A stretch of DNA of 64,000 nt from Hemibagrus wyckioides (taxonomy: Eukaryota; Chordata; Actinopteri; Siluriformes; Bagridae). The stretch spans positions 10,824,205-10,888,204 of the forward strand of contig NC_080726.1 of NCBI RefSeq assembly GCF_019097595.1. The letters run 5' to 3'. The notes under the pieces were generated by a model. That model ran no database searches and was not told where the DNA came from. It worked only from the letters and a program-made list of their open reading frames with translations. Positions within the stretch are counted from its first letter, which is position 1, and every line of letters begins with the position of its first letter. Of the stretch, positions 52,201 to 63,640 are shown piece after piece. The translations under genes were made by a program, and so were the position numbers.

Positions 52201-55200
52201 ATGAATGTGACTCAATTTAAATACCTAACTAACTGCTATTGCTCTTGTTGTAGCCTGAATGCACTCACTGACCATTTTATCATACAGGTCAGTGTAAAGA
52301 CATGCAGTGAATGTCCGGAACCCATCTGCTGATTTACTGTATGCAAGATGTGACCAGTGACTTGGTGAAAGTTTCCTAGGAACTGCCATGGCCATGACAT
52401 GGTAGTCAGTGTTGTGATACAAGTCTATCAAATGTCGTAACACATATTCCACTTTTTATGATAAAAAATATTATAATATAGCCAATGAGTATATATGTAA
52501 TATAGCTAAGAGGTAACTGTATCTAATATAATGGCCATTTTGGTTTGACATAAGATATTTGGAGAGCTTACTGTAAATTCACTAGAATGTAATGACAACA
52601 ATGACCCCAAAGAACAGCCTTAAACGGTTACCCAATCCACCCTCATGCCTGTATACGTTTTCTCAGTATGTCACTGCAGGAAGCAAATAGAAAAGGTTCA
52701 CTGTAACACTATTGTTATTTTTAATGCCATGCTCTTTTCCTGTAAGATGATATTTAATCTTAAGCTAACAAAAGTTGCTTGGTCAAGTCAACACTCATTC
52801 TGGGTTTAATAACTGTATAATAATTGTTTTACTGACATTGAACAGAATTATTAGGGTGGCAGAGGTATATGGGTCTAAGGAGGACATTTTATGACTTTTA
52901 AATAGTTTTAGGAATTGTCCATAAAAAAGGAAAAGAAAAAGAAAGAAAATCTTGCTTCATATCTGTTCCTGGCATTATGATAGTTTGTATTTTTGGAGAA
53001 TATATACACACACCAACCATGTATTTATTTATTTGTTTGTTTATTTATTCATATTGATCATGTGGCAGCAGCACAAGGCATAAGTTCAAATGAAAGTCAA
53101 GAGCTACAGTTAATGTTCACAGCAAACATCAGAATAGGGACAAATGTGATCTCAGTAAGTTTCACCATGGTATGGCCACTGACCACATGGCTGGTTTGGG
53201 CATTTCAGAAACTGCTGATCTGCAATTTCCATACACAATTACACCACAGGATGTGGAGAGGTCAGAATGTGGAGAGATCACAATTAGACAGAATGTAGAG
53301 AAGAGGCTAGTGTGAGCTGACAGGAAGGCTACAGTAATTCTTTTTTTTTATTATTTTTTACAGTAACTCAAATCTTTACAACTGAAAAACGTGTCAGAAG
53401 ACTCAACACGACCTAAAGTTCCCTTTTCTGCCTGCCCGAGTTTCCTTTTCTGCCTACCTGAGTTTCCTTATCTGCCTGCCAGCATTAGTAAAGTTCTGTT
53501 GTCGTAAACTCTCTGCCTCCTCCAGTGTGTGTGTCCCGAAACAGATATGGTGTGAGTGTCTCATATTTTTGGATGCTGATGGCACTAACATGAGCTCTAT
53601 AGCTGATGTGTCAGACTCCAGCCTTGAAGTCCAAAGTACTGCATGGATTTGTTTTCTTCCTCTTCAAACACACTAAATCTTGCCGATGTCAGCTTCGGTA
53701 ATTAGCCGATGAGCTGAATCAGGGATGTTAAATGAAGCAGAATGCTAAACTCTCCAATACTGTGGGTGCTCTATAGCAACCACTGGCTGCACACATCTGT
53801 GTAATGTGTCTACGTGACTATGAGAAGATTTTTTTAAATCTTAGATAAGATAAGAAGTTTGGGAATATCTGACCTGAGCTCTGTTCCTCTGTCCAGGCCG
53901 ACCACAAAGCGCACAACATCCTGGCAGAAGCCATAGCTCATGAAGAGAACTGCATTCTCAGCAATGTTGGCCATCAGAGCTGGGGTAGTGCCATGATATA
54001 GACCACGCAACCCCACCTGCTTTGAAATGGACACAAAGCAGTGCACAAAGCCACGATACATCCCGGGAAAGGTCTGCATCTTCACCTTGGCGGTATCGAA
54101 CGGCTGGCCACACAGCACACATGCTATTCCACCTGAAGCAGCAAGAGAGACAAGAGCAGAACCAATGTCATGGGGGAAAAATAACAAATAAATTTGATTT
54201 TCAGGGGAAAACGTCACAAAATTTCAAGAATAAAGTAATATTTTGAGCGTAAAATCATATCACGAAAAGAAATAATCAGAATCATATAATCAGAATATTA
54301 TAACAAAATTGGACATAAAATGTTTGTGTTAATATGCGGGAGATGGAGGATACGGTGAAGTTAATGTTTCCATAACAGGCAGTGTTCACGTTCAAAGCTA
54401 ATGACGGTTACATTTGCAGCAAAATAACAGCATATGGACTCACCACACGGCTTAAGTGTATATAACTTGACAGTGAATGCCAGATTTTCAGTCTTTTGGC
54501 ACTGATAATACCGATTATCACTCATTTACACACCCTCTTTGAATGACAGATTTAACCATCGACAGCCTTGACAATGGCCACTGCCTGCATTTTCTCTGAG
54601 AAAACAACTTCTAGGTTTGTGTGGTTTTGTCCACTAAATAAACATCATCTTACAGTCATTTCAAAGTTAGAATACTAATACTAATCTGGTGCTGATGCAG
54701 TGTTTCTTTATTTCCATTCTGTTAGTACTGTGACTTTTTTCCCCCGTGATATTATGAGGTTTTTACTTAAAATATTGCAGTAATTCTTTTACAACAGTTC
54801 TCAGAAGCTTTTTTCTTTTTAATTTGCTCATGTTTGGTCACTAGACCAAACATACTTTCTCTGGCATGAGAGAAATGTCAATAAGATAAGAAAGAAAAAC
54901 AAGAACACCCTTCTAAGCTGGCCAAGCTAGATACAGAACAGAACTTTCATGCAAAATCACTGACTGAATTATTACTAGAATTATATTTTCATTGTACACC
55001 TGAAGCACTGTTAATTACCCTGACTGGAATCATGTACTTTCCCAGTGTTTTTTATTTGTGGTTGGTCTGCCCATATTTACATGACAGCCTTCAGGGGTTA
55101 TAAACACAAGATAAAACTGGTCACACAGTAACATAGGCTGCTGCTGTAGCTCTTAAAATCTGTCAAGTGGTCCTTGAAGGGTCCAGTTCAGGCCAGCTCA

Positions 55201-55570
55201 TGTTACCACAGGTTACAGTAAATGTTTGGGTTCATTTAAAGGAACAGCTGTTGTGTGGGTGTTTAAACAAAAAGAATGAGAAAGTACCATAATTTTTAGA
55301 TTCACATTTTTGTTCATACATTCTAATGTATTTATGTGTATTAGGTTCAGCGCAGAGGGGTATAATGATGGCAAATCTGGAGCAGAGAGGGTTAAGGGTC
55401 AAATGATTCAAACTAAACCCAGATACCTTAACCACTATGTTACCACTGCCTTTGCAGCGTTCGTTCATTCATATGCATATATAAAATTAAAATGACAATA
55501 TTGTAGAATACATACCACATGCTCCGGCTGATAAATCAATAATGGCTTGAATGACAGGATTTGGTGCCAT
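49165..55570 (-). CDS. slc25a15: Mitochondrial ornithine carrier (SLC25A15/ORNT1), 6 coding exons
   Basis: Six minus-strand exons join in phase into 303 residues (human ORNT1 301). The protein exchanges cytosolic ornithine for matrix citrulline across the inner mitochondrial membrane, a step of the urea cycle and arginine metabolism. The three-fold carrier repeat is complete: the signature motifs PFDTAK (29-34), PTELVK (126-131) and PIDCVK (232-237) each begin one of the three repeats of about 100 residues. Highly conserved stretches include [50 protein letters not shown] and [17 protein letters not shown]. There is no cleavable presequence, as is usual in this family. Exon phases agree throughout and no disabling change was seen. 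Teleosts may have two copies (a and b); which one this is cannot be told here. Confidence 0.95.
49540..49698 (-). CDS. slc25a15: slc25a15 exon: residues 211-263
   Basis: A 159-base exon (phase 1 in and out), acceptor TTGGCAG, donor GAAG/GTAAGT. It holds the third signature in [20 protein letters not shown]. Confidence 0.95.
50184..50359 (-). CDS. slc25a15: slc25a15 exon: residues 152-210
   Basis: A 176-base exon (phase 2 in, 1 out), acceptor CCCTCAG, donor ATAG/GTAACC. It encodes [37 protein letters not shown] and a loop ending SKEDI. Confidence 0.95.
50360..51037 (-). other. slc25a15 intron holding relic B4
   Basis: Most of this 680-base intron is the Tc1-like relic at 50472-50980. Confidence 0.8.
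50472..50980 (-). mobile_element. Tc1-like relic B4 with both ends
   Basis: TACACTGATCAGGCATAACA at the left pairs with the inverted copy TTATGCCTGATCGTTGTATA at the right. The minus strand encodes [12 protein letters not shown] and [18 protein letters not shown], the GRPR-like linker and DNA-binding region of a Tc1 transposase, and a shifted KGQIVMARR. The catalytic part is deleted. Confidence 0.8.
51038..51178 (-). CDS. slc25a15: slc25a15 exon: residues 105-151
   Basis: A 141-base exon (phase 2 in and out), acceptor ATTTTAG, donor AAGAG/GTAACT. It holds the second signature in [20 protein letters not shown]. Confidence 0.95.
51219..51370 (+). repeat. Teleost SINE-like dispersed repeat
   Basis: TTGGCAGACGCCCTTATCCA, GAGCGACTTACAATTTATCT and GGGTTAAGGGCCTTGCTCAG match a very widespread fish repeat body. 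Confidence 0.7.
51927..51985 (-). repeat. Retroposon tail-like repeat
   Basis: CAAGAAGCTTTATTGTCATT and CAACCACATATAGCTGACAC match 33084-33122. Confidence 0.6.
53080..53330 (+). mobile_element. Tc1-like transposase relic, family C, N-terminal part
   Basis: The frame [20 protein letters not shown] then [13 protein letters not shown] is a decayed copy of the N-terminal region of a fish Tc1-like transposase. GTTAATGTTCACAGCAAACA and CATTTCAGAAACTGCTGATC are its best preserved stretches. No ends are seen. Confidence 0.5.
53874..54132 (-). CDS. slc25a15: slc25a15 exon: residues 19-104
   Basis: A 259-base exon (phase 1 in, 2 out), acceptor GCTTCAG, donor CTCAG/GTCAGA. It holds the first carrier signature (PFDTAK), TFPGMYRGF and [16 protein letters not shown]. 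Confidence 0.95.
54133..55515 (-). other. slc25a15 intron between residues 18 and 19
   Basis: About 1.4 kb without repeats that I recognise and without exon-like ORFs. Confidence 0.65.
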
Positions 55571-55598
55571 GATTCTGTAACCTTCTTTGCGCTACCAC
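55516..55598 (-). CDS. slc25a15: slc25a15 first coding exon: 28 bases of 5' UTR and residues 1-18
   Basis: Acceptor TTTGACAG opens 28 bases of UTR, then the ATG at 55570 and [18 protein letters not shown]; donor TGTG/GTATGT, phase 1 out. The N-terminus aligns residue for residue with the human protein. Confidence 0.93.
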
Positions 55599-57303
55599 CT
55601 GTCAAAAACACAAGAGTCTTTCAATACACAGTGTAATGAACAGTGTAAGCAGACCGAATGTGTTATTCATAAAGCAGTTTCCTAAAAACATCTACTCTTG
55701 TGTGAATACTCAGATTATAACATGTGCAGGATCCACAAAGAGTGAAAGCCGGGTTTATAAAACCTCACACTGCCAGTTTACTGTTCTACTCACTAACAAA
55801 CTATAAACTGTAGCTAATGTTATATGAAACTGTCCATATGCTTAAAGGAACCACATTATCCTAGCTCTACTGTTGTCATTTTTTGTAATCAACTGTTACA
55901 CTACAGCAGTATTTCATGGTGTTACACTACAGCAGTATTTCAGGCTGTTACACTACAACAGTATTTCAGGGTGTTACACTACAACAGTATTTCAGGCTGT
56001 TACACTACAACAGTATTTCAGGCTGTTACACTACAGCAGTATTTCAGAATGTTACACTACAACAGTATTTCAGGGTGTTACACTACAACAGTATTTCAGG
56101 GTGTTACACTACAACAGTATTTCAGGCTGTTACACTACAACAGTATTTCAGGCTGTTACACTACAGCAGTATTTCAGAATGTTACACTACAACAGTATTT
56201 CAGGCTGTTACACTACAGCAGTATTTCAGAATGTTACACTACAACAGTATTTCAGGGTGTTACACTACAACAGTATTTCAGGCTGTTACACTACAACAGT
56301 ATTTCATGGTGTTACACTACAACAGTATTTCAGGCTGTTACACTACAACAGTATTTCATGGTGTTACACTACAGCAGTATTTCAGGCTGTTACACTACAA
56401 CAGTGTTTCAGGCTGTTACACTACAACAGTGTTTCAGGCTGTTACACTACAACAGTGTTTCAGGCTGTTACACTGTATTTCAGGGTGTTACACTACAGCA
56501 GTATTTCAGGCTGTTACACTACAGCAGTATTTCAGGCTGTTACACTACAACAGTATTTCAGGCTGTTACACTGTATTTCAGGGTGTTACACTACAGCAGT
56601 ATTTCATGGTGTTACACTACAGCAGTATTTCATGGTGTTACACTACAGCAGTATTTCAGGCTGTTACACTGTATTTCAGGGTGTTACACTACAACAGTGT
56701 TTCAGGCTGTTACACTGTATTTCAGGGTGTTACACTACAATAGTATTTCAGGGTGTTACACTACAATAGTATTTCAGGGTGTTACACTACAACAGTATTT
56801 CAGGCTGTTACACTACAGCAGTACTTCGGGGTATTACACTGTAACTGTACTAAAACTGTACACGCTGTTTGTGAACGCTGCATAAGTGAAACCAAAAAGC
56901 TACGCAGGTCAAAAATATTGTTTGCTTGCTGTCCTGTAATTGGACAGCTGGTGTTTCTTTCTTTTTTATTTTTATTTAAAATACCAGCAAGGAGAGACAT
57001 GCCATAATGTAGTAGCGGACCTGTTTCTTCTAAACGTATTGGAGAGACAGTAAAAAGTCTCAAGTAAATGTTATACTCTAGTAAAGTACAGATACTGGAG
57101 AAAAAGAAAAAAAAGATACTCAAGTACAGTAACGAATTACATTTCATTTCTTATTAGCCACCACTAGATATAAGCAATCTCTTCCTAAATGCAAGCAATC
57201 TCTCTCTCTCTTAAAATCTACTGAATTTAAACAAGACCTTTCTTATTTAGTTCACAGTAAAAACATCAACTTTTCATTTCCGGGTTCCTTCAAAGAGACT
57301 TAC
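55599..57303 (-). other. Probable first intron of slc25a15
   Basis: Lies between the first coding exon and the probable non-coding exon. Over half of it is the 26-bp minisatellite. Confidence 0.55.
55890..56845 (+). repeat. 26-bp minisatellite, about 36 units
   Basis: The unit is GGCTGTTACACTACAACAGT followed by ATTTCA. Variation is concentrated at two places: A or G in ACTACAACAG / ACTACAGCAG, and GGC, GGG, GAA or TGG after ATTTCA. Several shortened units have lost about 7 bases (TGTTACACTGTATTTCAGGG). Because 26 is not a multiple of three and no frame of the unit has a stop, all three plus-strand frames stay open for 275-353 codons. Confidence 0.95.
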
Positions 57304-57400
57304 CGTATCTTCTTATTTGTGTTGTTTCAAGTCTTTATTCCTCTACGGTTAAATCCGCCGGGGTGTTTCAGTAAAATGTGTAGCACCAAAGGAAATCAAG
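57304..57400 (-). other. slc25a15: Probable non-coding first exon of slc25a15
   Basis: On the minus strand ATACG/GTAAGT is a strong donor at 57304/57303. The coding exon at 55598 needs an upstream exon, and sequence just above has a few CpG. The exon start is not visible; 57400 is only a guess at where the GA repeat begins. Confidence 0.45.
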
Positions 57401-57404
57401 TACC

Positions 57405-57438
<34 letters not shown>

Positions 57439-57464
57439 AAGAGAGTGTGTCTGTGTGTATATAT

Positions 57465-57502
<38 letters not shown>
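57400..57502. repeat. GA and TG microsatellites near slc25a15 exon 1
   Basis: A GA run (57404-57446) and a GT run (57466-57500) sit directly upstream of the probable first exon. Confidence 0.9.
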
Positions 57503-58363
57503 GGGGTGTGTGCTATGAAGACGCAATAATACACTCAGACACGTCGACAACTATCCATTTTAGTCTCTACCCACATAATATGATCTCCGAGTTGACTTTC
57601 CTTTTCCTTTTATTTTTTGGAGCACGTGAGAAGCGGATTTCCAGATCTAAGCCCGGATCAGAGCCGACGTGTGATCCGGTGTGATGTGGAAGCATAAAAG
57701 TCGATCTGATGATGAGCTAACGGAGGCTTTACAATAAAGTTGGTGTTTTCTCATCCATGTCTTCATTCACACTTTGCGTGATCGTAATGGTTACTGCTTC
57801 TCAACTGTCTATCGTGATGAGCGCGAGGTTGGCGAGGCAAGGTGCAGGAGATCCAGCTCCAGCTTTCTTTAGGGCACGTGATTACAGACGCGTTGTTTCC
57901 GTGTCGATGGGGAGGGAGGTCAGGGATTTGCAACATGCACCCCTTTCCAGGAAATGTGTTGGAAAAATAGATCAAATATTTTTGATGTAAAAAAAATATA
58001 TTAAAAAAAAATAAGTAACTGACGCAGACTAAAGACCTACCATCATTAATAAACAGCAGATTCTATAAATATGTGAATTGAACACGTCTTATAACGTCCC
58101 ATTCTCTGTTTCTTAATTGATGCAGAGTATTTTTTTTGTACTCAGACCAGTGTGTATACTTCGGGATTTTGTTAGAATTGATCTATACTCAAACACTTTT
58201 TGTTGAAGGATTCTGTGTTAATACTTGGTTGATACCGGTTGGTATGGTCCGAGTGGGCGGAGCTTCTGCTTTATAAGCATGCCTTTCCTCCATAATCATG
58301 GGCGGGAGTTGCGGGAGGGTTTTTTTTTTTTTTTTTTTCCACCCACCAAATATTTGCTGAATA
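57503..58363. other. Putative upstream region of slc25a15
   Basis: Moderately CpG-rich up to about 57900 (GCACGTGAGAAGCGG, CCGACGTGTGATCCGG with CACGTG and related E-box motifs), fitting a promoter area. The plus-strand ORF 57757-57990 has a hydrophobic start but no recognised domain. A long T run lies at 58320-58338. Confidence 0.4.
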
Positions 58364-58890
58364 CACTTTATTGCCAAAATAAAATTTGGGACACCCCTCT
58401 AAATCACTGAATTCAGGTGTTGTTTTCCAGGGGTTGGGCTCGGCCCCTTAGTTCCAGTGAAAGGAACTCTTAATGCTTCAACATACCAAGACATTTTGGA
58501 CAATTTCATGCTCCCAACTTTGTGGGAACAGTTTGGGGATGACCCCTTCCTGTTCCAACATGACTGTACACCAGTGCACAAAGCAAGGTCTATAAAGACA
58601 TGGATGGGATTGGTGTGGAGGAACTTGTCTGGCCTGCATAAAGTCCTGACCTCACCCTGATAGAACACCTTTGGGATGAATTTGAGCGGAGACTGTGAGC
58701 CAGACCTTCTCGTCCAAGGTCAGTGCCTGACCTCACAAATGCACTTTTAGTGGAATGGTCAAAAATTCCCATAAACAGACTCCTAAACTTGTGGAAAGAA
58801 GAATGAAAGAAATTGTCCAAAAGGAGCCACCCCTGAAAAACAACACCTGAATTCAATTATTTGTGTCCCAAAACCTTTGGCAATATAGTG
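58364..58890 (+). mobile_element. Tc1-like deletion derivative related to the intact element
   Basis: Terminal inverted repeats of about 65 bases with mismatches (CACTTTATTGCCAAAA... and ...TTTGGCAATATAGTG, plus the inner GAATTCAGGTGTTGTTTTCC and inverted GAAAAACAACACCTGAATTC), flanked by TA at 58362-58363 and 58891-58892. The interior is the C-terminal third of a transposase very close to that at 45041 ([36 protein letters not shown]) with a small deletion and stops. The N-terminal two thirds are gone. Confidence 0.88.
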
Positions 58891-58892
58891 TA

Positions 58893-59531
58893 CAAGAAAG
58901 TGAGATCTAGGAGTTAAAATCTAAGAGATGTGCCTGCTGTAATCTATTTGTATAAACTGCATCTCAGAGCAAGATAACTCTGATACAGCTGTCATGAGAG
59001 CTGAACATTAGTGTTCATTTCAGATCAACAATCACAACAAGGTTATAAATGGTAGATTAGTGATTCAAGTACTGGATGGATGATCAGAAGATCAAACCAT
59101 GACATCAGTGAGTTTTTTTTTTATTTGGACCCTGCACCAAGACAGTTATTATAGTAACTGTTGAAGTGCATCCTTTGTAAGTTTTGGATTAAGCCAAATT
59201 ATGCAGCCAAATTATGCAAATTGTAAATGTAAATTTAAGAAACGTATTATGTTTGCCAGAGAAGAGTGCTTATTATGAAAGTTAAAAGTGCACAGTCAGA
59301 AATCTAATTCAAAAAACCAAATTCCAGAATTAAATTGTTTGTATATATATATTTTAAAGATATTTTATACCACAATGAATGGTGGAATCAAGCTGGATGA
59401 AGACTTATTTTAATATGTTTTAATACTATTATTTTATTGTTAAGCCTATATTTTATTATATAAGCCTATATAACACTATCCAGATATATATAAACCATCA
59501 GACTCATTTTCTTTAAATATTTGCTATGCTA

Positions 59532-59584
<53 letters not shown>

Positions 59585-61059
59585 TACAGGCACAGTCATA
59601 GAAATTGTATAGATTTAAAGATAATGCTAGTGATGGTGATAAGAATCCCCTGTATACCTTAAAAACATGCCGAGAATTATTTTATTTATCATCGGTTCTC
59701 TAGAAAACAACAGAAAAAATATGAACTCCCATGCTAGGCTCTTGAGTCTTCCTCCAATTTTGGAGTACAGGTTACATGTACATTTACAAGGGGAATTAAG
59801 GTCCCTCTTTCTTTTAAATGATTAACATTTTGCAGACTCAGCAAGGAGGATGTAAACTTATAACCTCATCTATAGCTCTGACCACAGCTATATGTGCAGC
59901 AGTTACAGAGGTTGGAGCAATATATAACTTGGATATATGACTTGTACAAAGTCTACTTGGGCTCAGACGTCTACAAGGCAAGAGGAAGAAGGGTGAACAA
60001 CAGAACAGACAAGAAGATATCAAGCTGATTCGTACCACCTCACATGTTTGAAATGGTTTATAATTTACATAAATAAAAGACTATTGCTGGAGTCTGGTAG
60101 TGAAATATTTACTATTAATATTTACTACAACAGACTAAAGCTGAAGACTAGAGGTCAAATACGTACCACAGATACCTACCACTGATAAAATCAAACCATA
60201 GACGTATTGTATCTATAAACACAACGAATACTGTACTAAACGGTGTAACTACTATAATACTGTTTATAATTTCCTTTCCCCCACTTTAACACATTTTTCT
60301 TATGTTAGTTGTACAGCAGGTCCTGAACTACACAGATGAATACCTAAATAATAAGCTAGGACACGCTTCATGTGATAGCAAGCATTTTAACTTGCTCTAA
60401 CGTTTATTAAAAGTGATTATATTCTGTAGTGTTTATTAAAAACAAACAAACACTTAACACTGAAAAACATTATTTAGCCACATTAGCTATGCTAACTAGT
60501 CGTCTAGCTAATCTTCGGTAATATTTCTGTAAATATATATATTTACATGTAAATATAATCTAAATCATGTAAATAAATATATATATATATTTTCTGTAAA
60601 GTTTTAGTAAACGTGCTAATTTTGCCATCTATTTGACTTAATGGTCCAATTTTAGACATTTTAAACCACTTTATGGCAACAAACATTAGGATAGTGATCA
60701 TGTAAATAAAACGATTAGTAAAATGAAAGCTTTGGTTTCAAACCAGCATCTTGCAAACTTTTTACACTTGCACAAAATTCAGCGATTTTGTAGGATCAGG
60801 GCCAGTGTTACGATTAACCAGTTATACCAAGCAGGAACTAATGATCATCAGTTTCATATACAGGTTGAAACAAAGTCAATAACTGAAACAGCTGTATAAT
60901 GAGGCTTAAAACCGGGTGAGGAACAGACAAATTCTGCTAATAAGGTAGACAGGAAGACAGAAGTTTCATGTCACAGGTCATACACTATAGCAAACTGAGC
61001 AGAGCAACCAGACAAAAGGTAGTTATACTGCATCACTGCATCAGCAAGGTCTCTCCCAG
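58893..61059. other. Intergenic AT-rich stretch
   Basis: A TTA microsatellite at 59533-59582 and many AT-rich blocks. I see no exon, RNA gene or recognised transposon in it; the minus ORF 59838-60038 has no support. Confidence 0.5.
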
Positions 61060-61206
61060 GCAAAGATTTCAAAGCAGACTGGGGTTTCAAGATGTACTTT
61101 TCAAGCTATTTTGAAGAAGCACAAAGAAACGGGCAATGTTGGGGATCGTAGACGCAGTGGTCAGCCAAGGAAACTTAATGCAGCAGTTATAAGACACATC
61201 ACACTT
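61060..61206 (+). mobile_element. Tc1-like transposase fragment, DNA-binding region
   Basis: Reads AKISKQTGVSRCTFQAILKK then HKETGNVGDRRRSGQPRKL, the helix-turn-helix and GRPRK-type linker of a Tc1 transposase on the plus strand. It ends abruptly where a minus-strand transposase of another copy begins. Confidence 0.75.
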
Positions 61207-62340
61207 ACTTCCCTGTTTTGTTTTGTTCGGTCACTTTGCATTTGGTAAATTGATAAAAATCAACAATTTGGGTTGGCCATAACAGAGTTTTGATATGGTG
61301 GTCCTTCATCCACACCTTGACTGACCTGGCTGTGTGGCATGGAGAATCGTCCTGCTGGGAAAAAAACAATGTTAGGACATTGGGACGTTGTCAGAGCAGA
61401 AGGAAGAACGTTTTCTTCCAGAACAAGCTTGAACATGACTTGATTCATGTGCTCTTCACAAAGACAAACGTACCAGATGCCAGCCTTGCTGAAGCACCCC
61501 CAGGTCACCACTGATCCTTCATCAGATTTCACAGTGGGTGCGAGACACTGTGGCTTGTAGGCCTCTCCAGGTCTGTGTGTAATCATTAGATGACCAGGTG
61601 TTGGGAAAAGCTGAAAGTTGGACTCATCAGAGAAGATGACCTTACTGCAGTCCTCCACGGTCTAATCCTTATGGTCTTTTGCAAACCTCAGGCTGGTTCT
61701 TCTTTGCTTCTCATTAATGAAAGTCTTTTTCTTGCTTTGCATGACTTCAGCCCTGCCTCTAGGAGCCTGTTTTGAACCGTCCTTGACTTGCACTTCACCC
61801 CAGCTGCCATTTGACATGGTCACTTGATGTCATTCTACGGTTGTTGAGTGGCATTTGAATGAGTTGGAGGTCATCCCAGTCAGTAGACAGTCGTTTTCAC
61901 CCTCTGTTGGTCTGTAGCTTTGTTTTTTAAATTTTATGGATGGAAGCAACCTGACGCTCATTGTATCCTCTCCCAGTAAAGCCAGAATTGAACCCTTCTT
62001 TTCCTCACTCAAAACATTTCTTTTCAACTCTTTTGGCATGGTCAATAGGTATTATTTGATTCCAAATACTTTTGAGGTACCTCTATCACTGTTTATGCCA
62101 GTTTCAGCTGGATAGCTGGTCCTATTAGAAGAGTGATGACAACAGCAGTGGATTTTATACTTTTTCTCATTAAATAAGATTTGGTTCAGGTAATCACCTA
62201 ATCAATATTTCATTAAGCAGAATGAGGTGTGCTTGTGTTTGAATTCAACAGACACTCGAATGGAATGGCTGCCATATATGTAGAGATGCTGACTTCAGAA
62301 AAAATTTGGAGTGGTCTTTTATATAAAACAAGGTATGACA
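61207..62340 (-). mobile_element. Tc1-like relic on the minus strand
   Basis: From about 62045 down to 61260 the minus strand encodes a broken transposase. It starts MPKELKRNVLSEEKKGSILA; after interruptions comes MEDCSKVIFSDESNFQLFP with the first catalytic Asp in FSDESNF, then VVTWGCFSKAGIWYV and a decayed C-terminus. One possible end (GGAGTGGTCTTTTATA near 62310) resembles the ends of the element at 16863. The other end is not seen. Confidence 0.7.
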
Positions 62341-62482
62341 CATGACAGAGAAATATATCAATTAATTAATTTATGAACTAAATAAATAAATGAGTTGCAT
62401 GTATAGAATAAAGAATATATGAGTACACTAAGGGTACATAAATTATATATATATATATGTATGTACACACACACACATACCA

Positions 62483-62865
62483 CAGACATTATGACCACCT
62501 GCCTAATATTGTGTTGGTCCCCCTTTTGCTGCCAAAACAGCCCTGACCCGTCAGGCACTGAGTATTCTGAGACCTTTCTATCAGAACCAGCATTAACTTC
62601 TTCAGCAGTTTGAGCAACAGTAGCTCGTCTGTTGGATCGGATCACACGGGCCAGCCTTCACTCCCCACGTGCATTAATGATCCTTGGCCACCCATGACCC
62701 TGTCGCCGGTTCACCACTGTTCCTTCCTTAGACCACTTTTGATAGATACTGACCACTACAGACCGGGAACACCCCGCAAGGGCTGCAGTTTCGGAGATGC
62801 TCTGATCCAGTCGTCTAGCCATCACAATTTGGCCCTTCGTCAAACTCGCTCAAATCCTTAAAATA
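62483..62865 (-). mobile_element. Tc1-like relic B5
   Basis: ATTATGACCACCTGCCTAAT and GTTGGTCCCCCTTTTGCTGC are shared with B4. The minus strand encodes [40 protein letters not shown] and [17 protein letters not shown]. The terminal repeat on the right and the catalytic half are missing. Confidence 0.8.
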
Positions 62866-63640
62866 TTTTATTCATTGTGCTTATTTGTGCATTTTAATCA
62901 TTTCAGTATCATGACATTAGAGACATTGCGGTGTTGAAACACTAATGATAAACAACTTTGCAGATTTAATATTGACCACAAGATGGCGGTATGGTCACGT
63001 GCACTGCCTTTTTGCAGCCCACTCATAAAACTGCCCATGATCTACTACACGGAGTTAAAACAACACGCCACCGCTGGTCCTGTAGACTGCACAGCTGTAC
63101 TACACCACAGTGGTGCATAACTATAGTAGCATTTCACTGACACAGTGTTGGCACTGCACACCAAATAATTACATGTATAACTTACATAAAGCAGGCCTAG
63201 TAGTTGGAGGGCAGAGTTTTTTATTTTTTATTTTTTATTTGTTTGTTTATTTACCGAGCTGCTCTCATTTATTTACTTGATCTCATGGCACCATTTCATT
63301 ACAGGGTTCTAATATATAGAATATGACAAAATCTGTTAATTTTTCCGTCATGGCTTGCAATAGTGAATCTTAATTGCTGTAATCATTTGTTTAATTGGTT
63401 TACATTGACTTTGAATTGAAGAGCTCGAGACTTGGAATTCAAGAGGTAGCTCTGTTCTTCAGGACGATTATAAAAAGCAAGTCTATTTCCTATAAAAAAT
63501 ATTTCACCCACTTAATGCATTTGCCATGTTTTAACATAAGCTCGAATATGTGCATAAACATATATATAAGTATGTGGCTTAGACCTGTTCCTAGATAACG
63601 CTACACATGTTGTTTATTAAAGCTACTTGAAGGATCCACG
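62866..63640. other. Intergenic stretch before the promoter-like end
   Basis: AT-rich with T runs (63215-63250). No exon or recognised repeat. Confidence 0.5.

Larger units (their letters stand above)
51179..53873 (-). other. slc25a15 intron between residues 104 and 105
   Basis: A 2.7-kb intron with a SINE-like copy (51219-51370), a retroposon tail (51927-51985) and a Tc1-like N-terminal relic (53080-53330). No exon-like ORF. Confidence 0.65.

Noticed and set aside
55824..56885. Three overlapping ORFs of 275-353 codons
   Set aside because: Same 26-bp unit read in three frames; no stop in any frame of the unit.
57757..57990. 77-codon ORF with a signal-peptide-like start
   Set aside because: No recognised domain or cysteine pattern; lies in the CpG-rich upstream area of slc25a15 where open frames are expected by chance.
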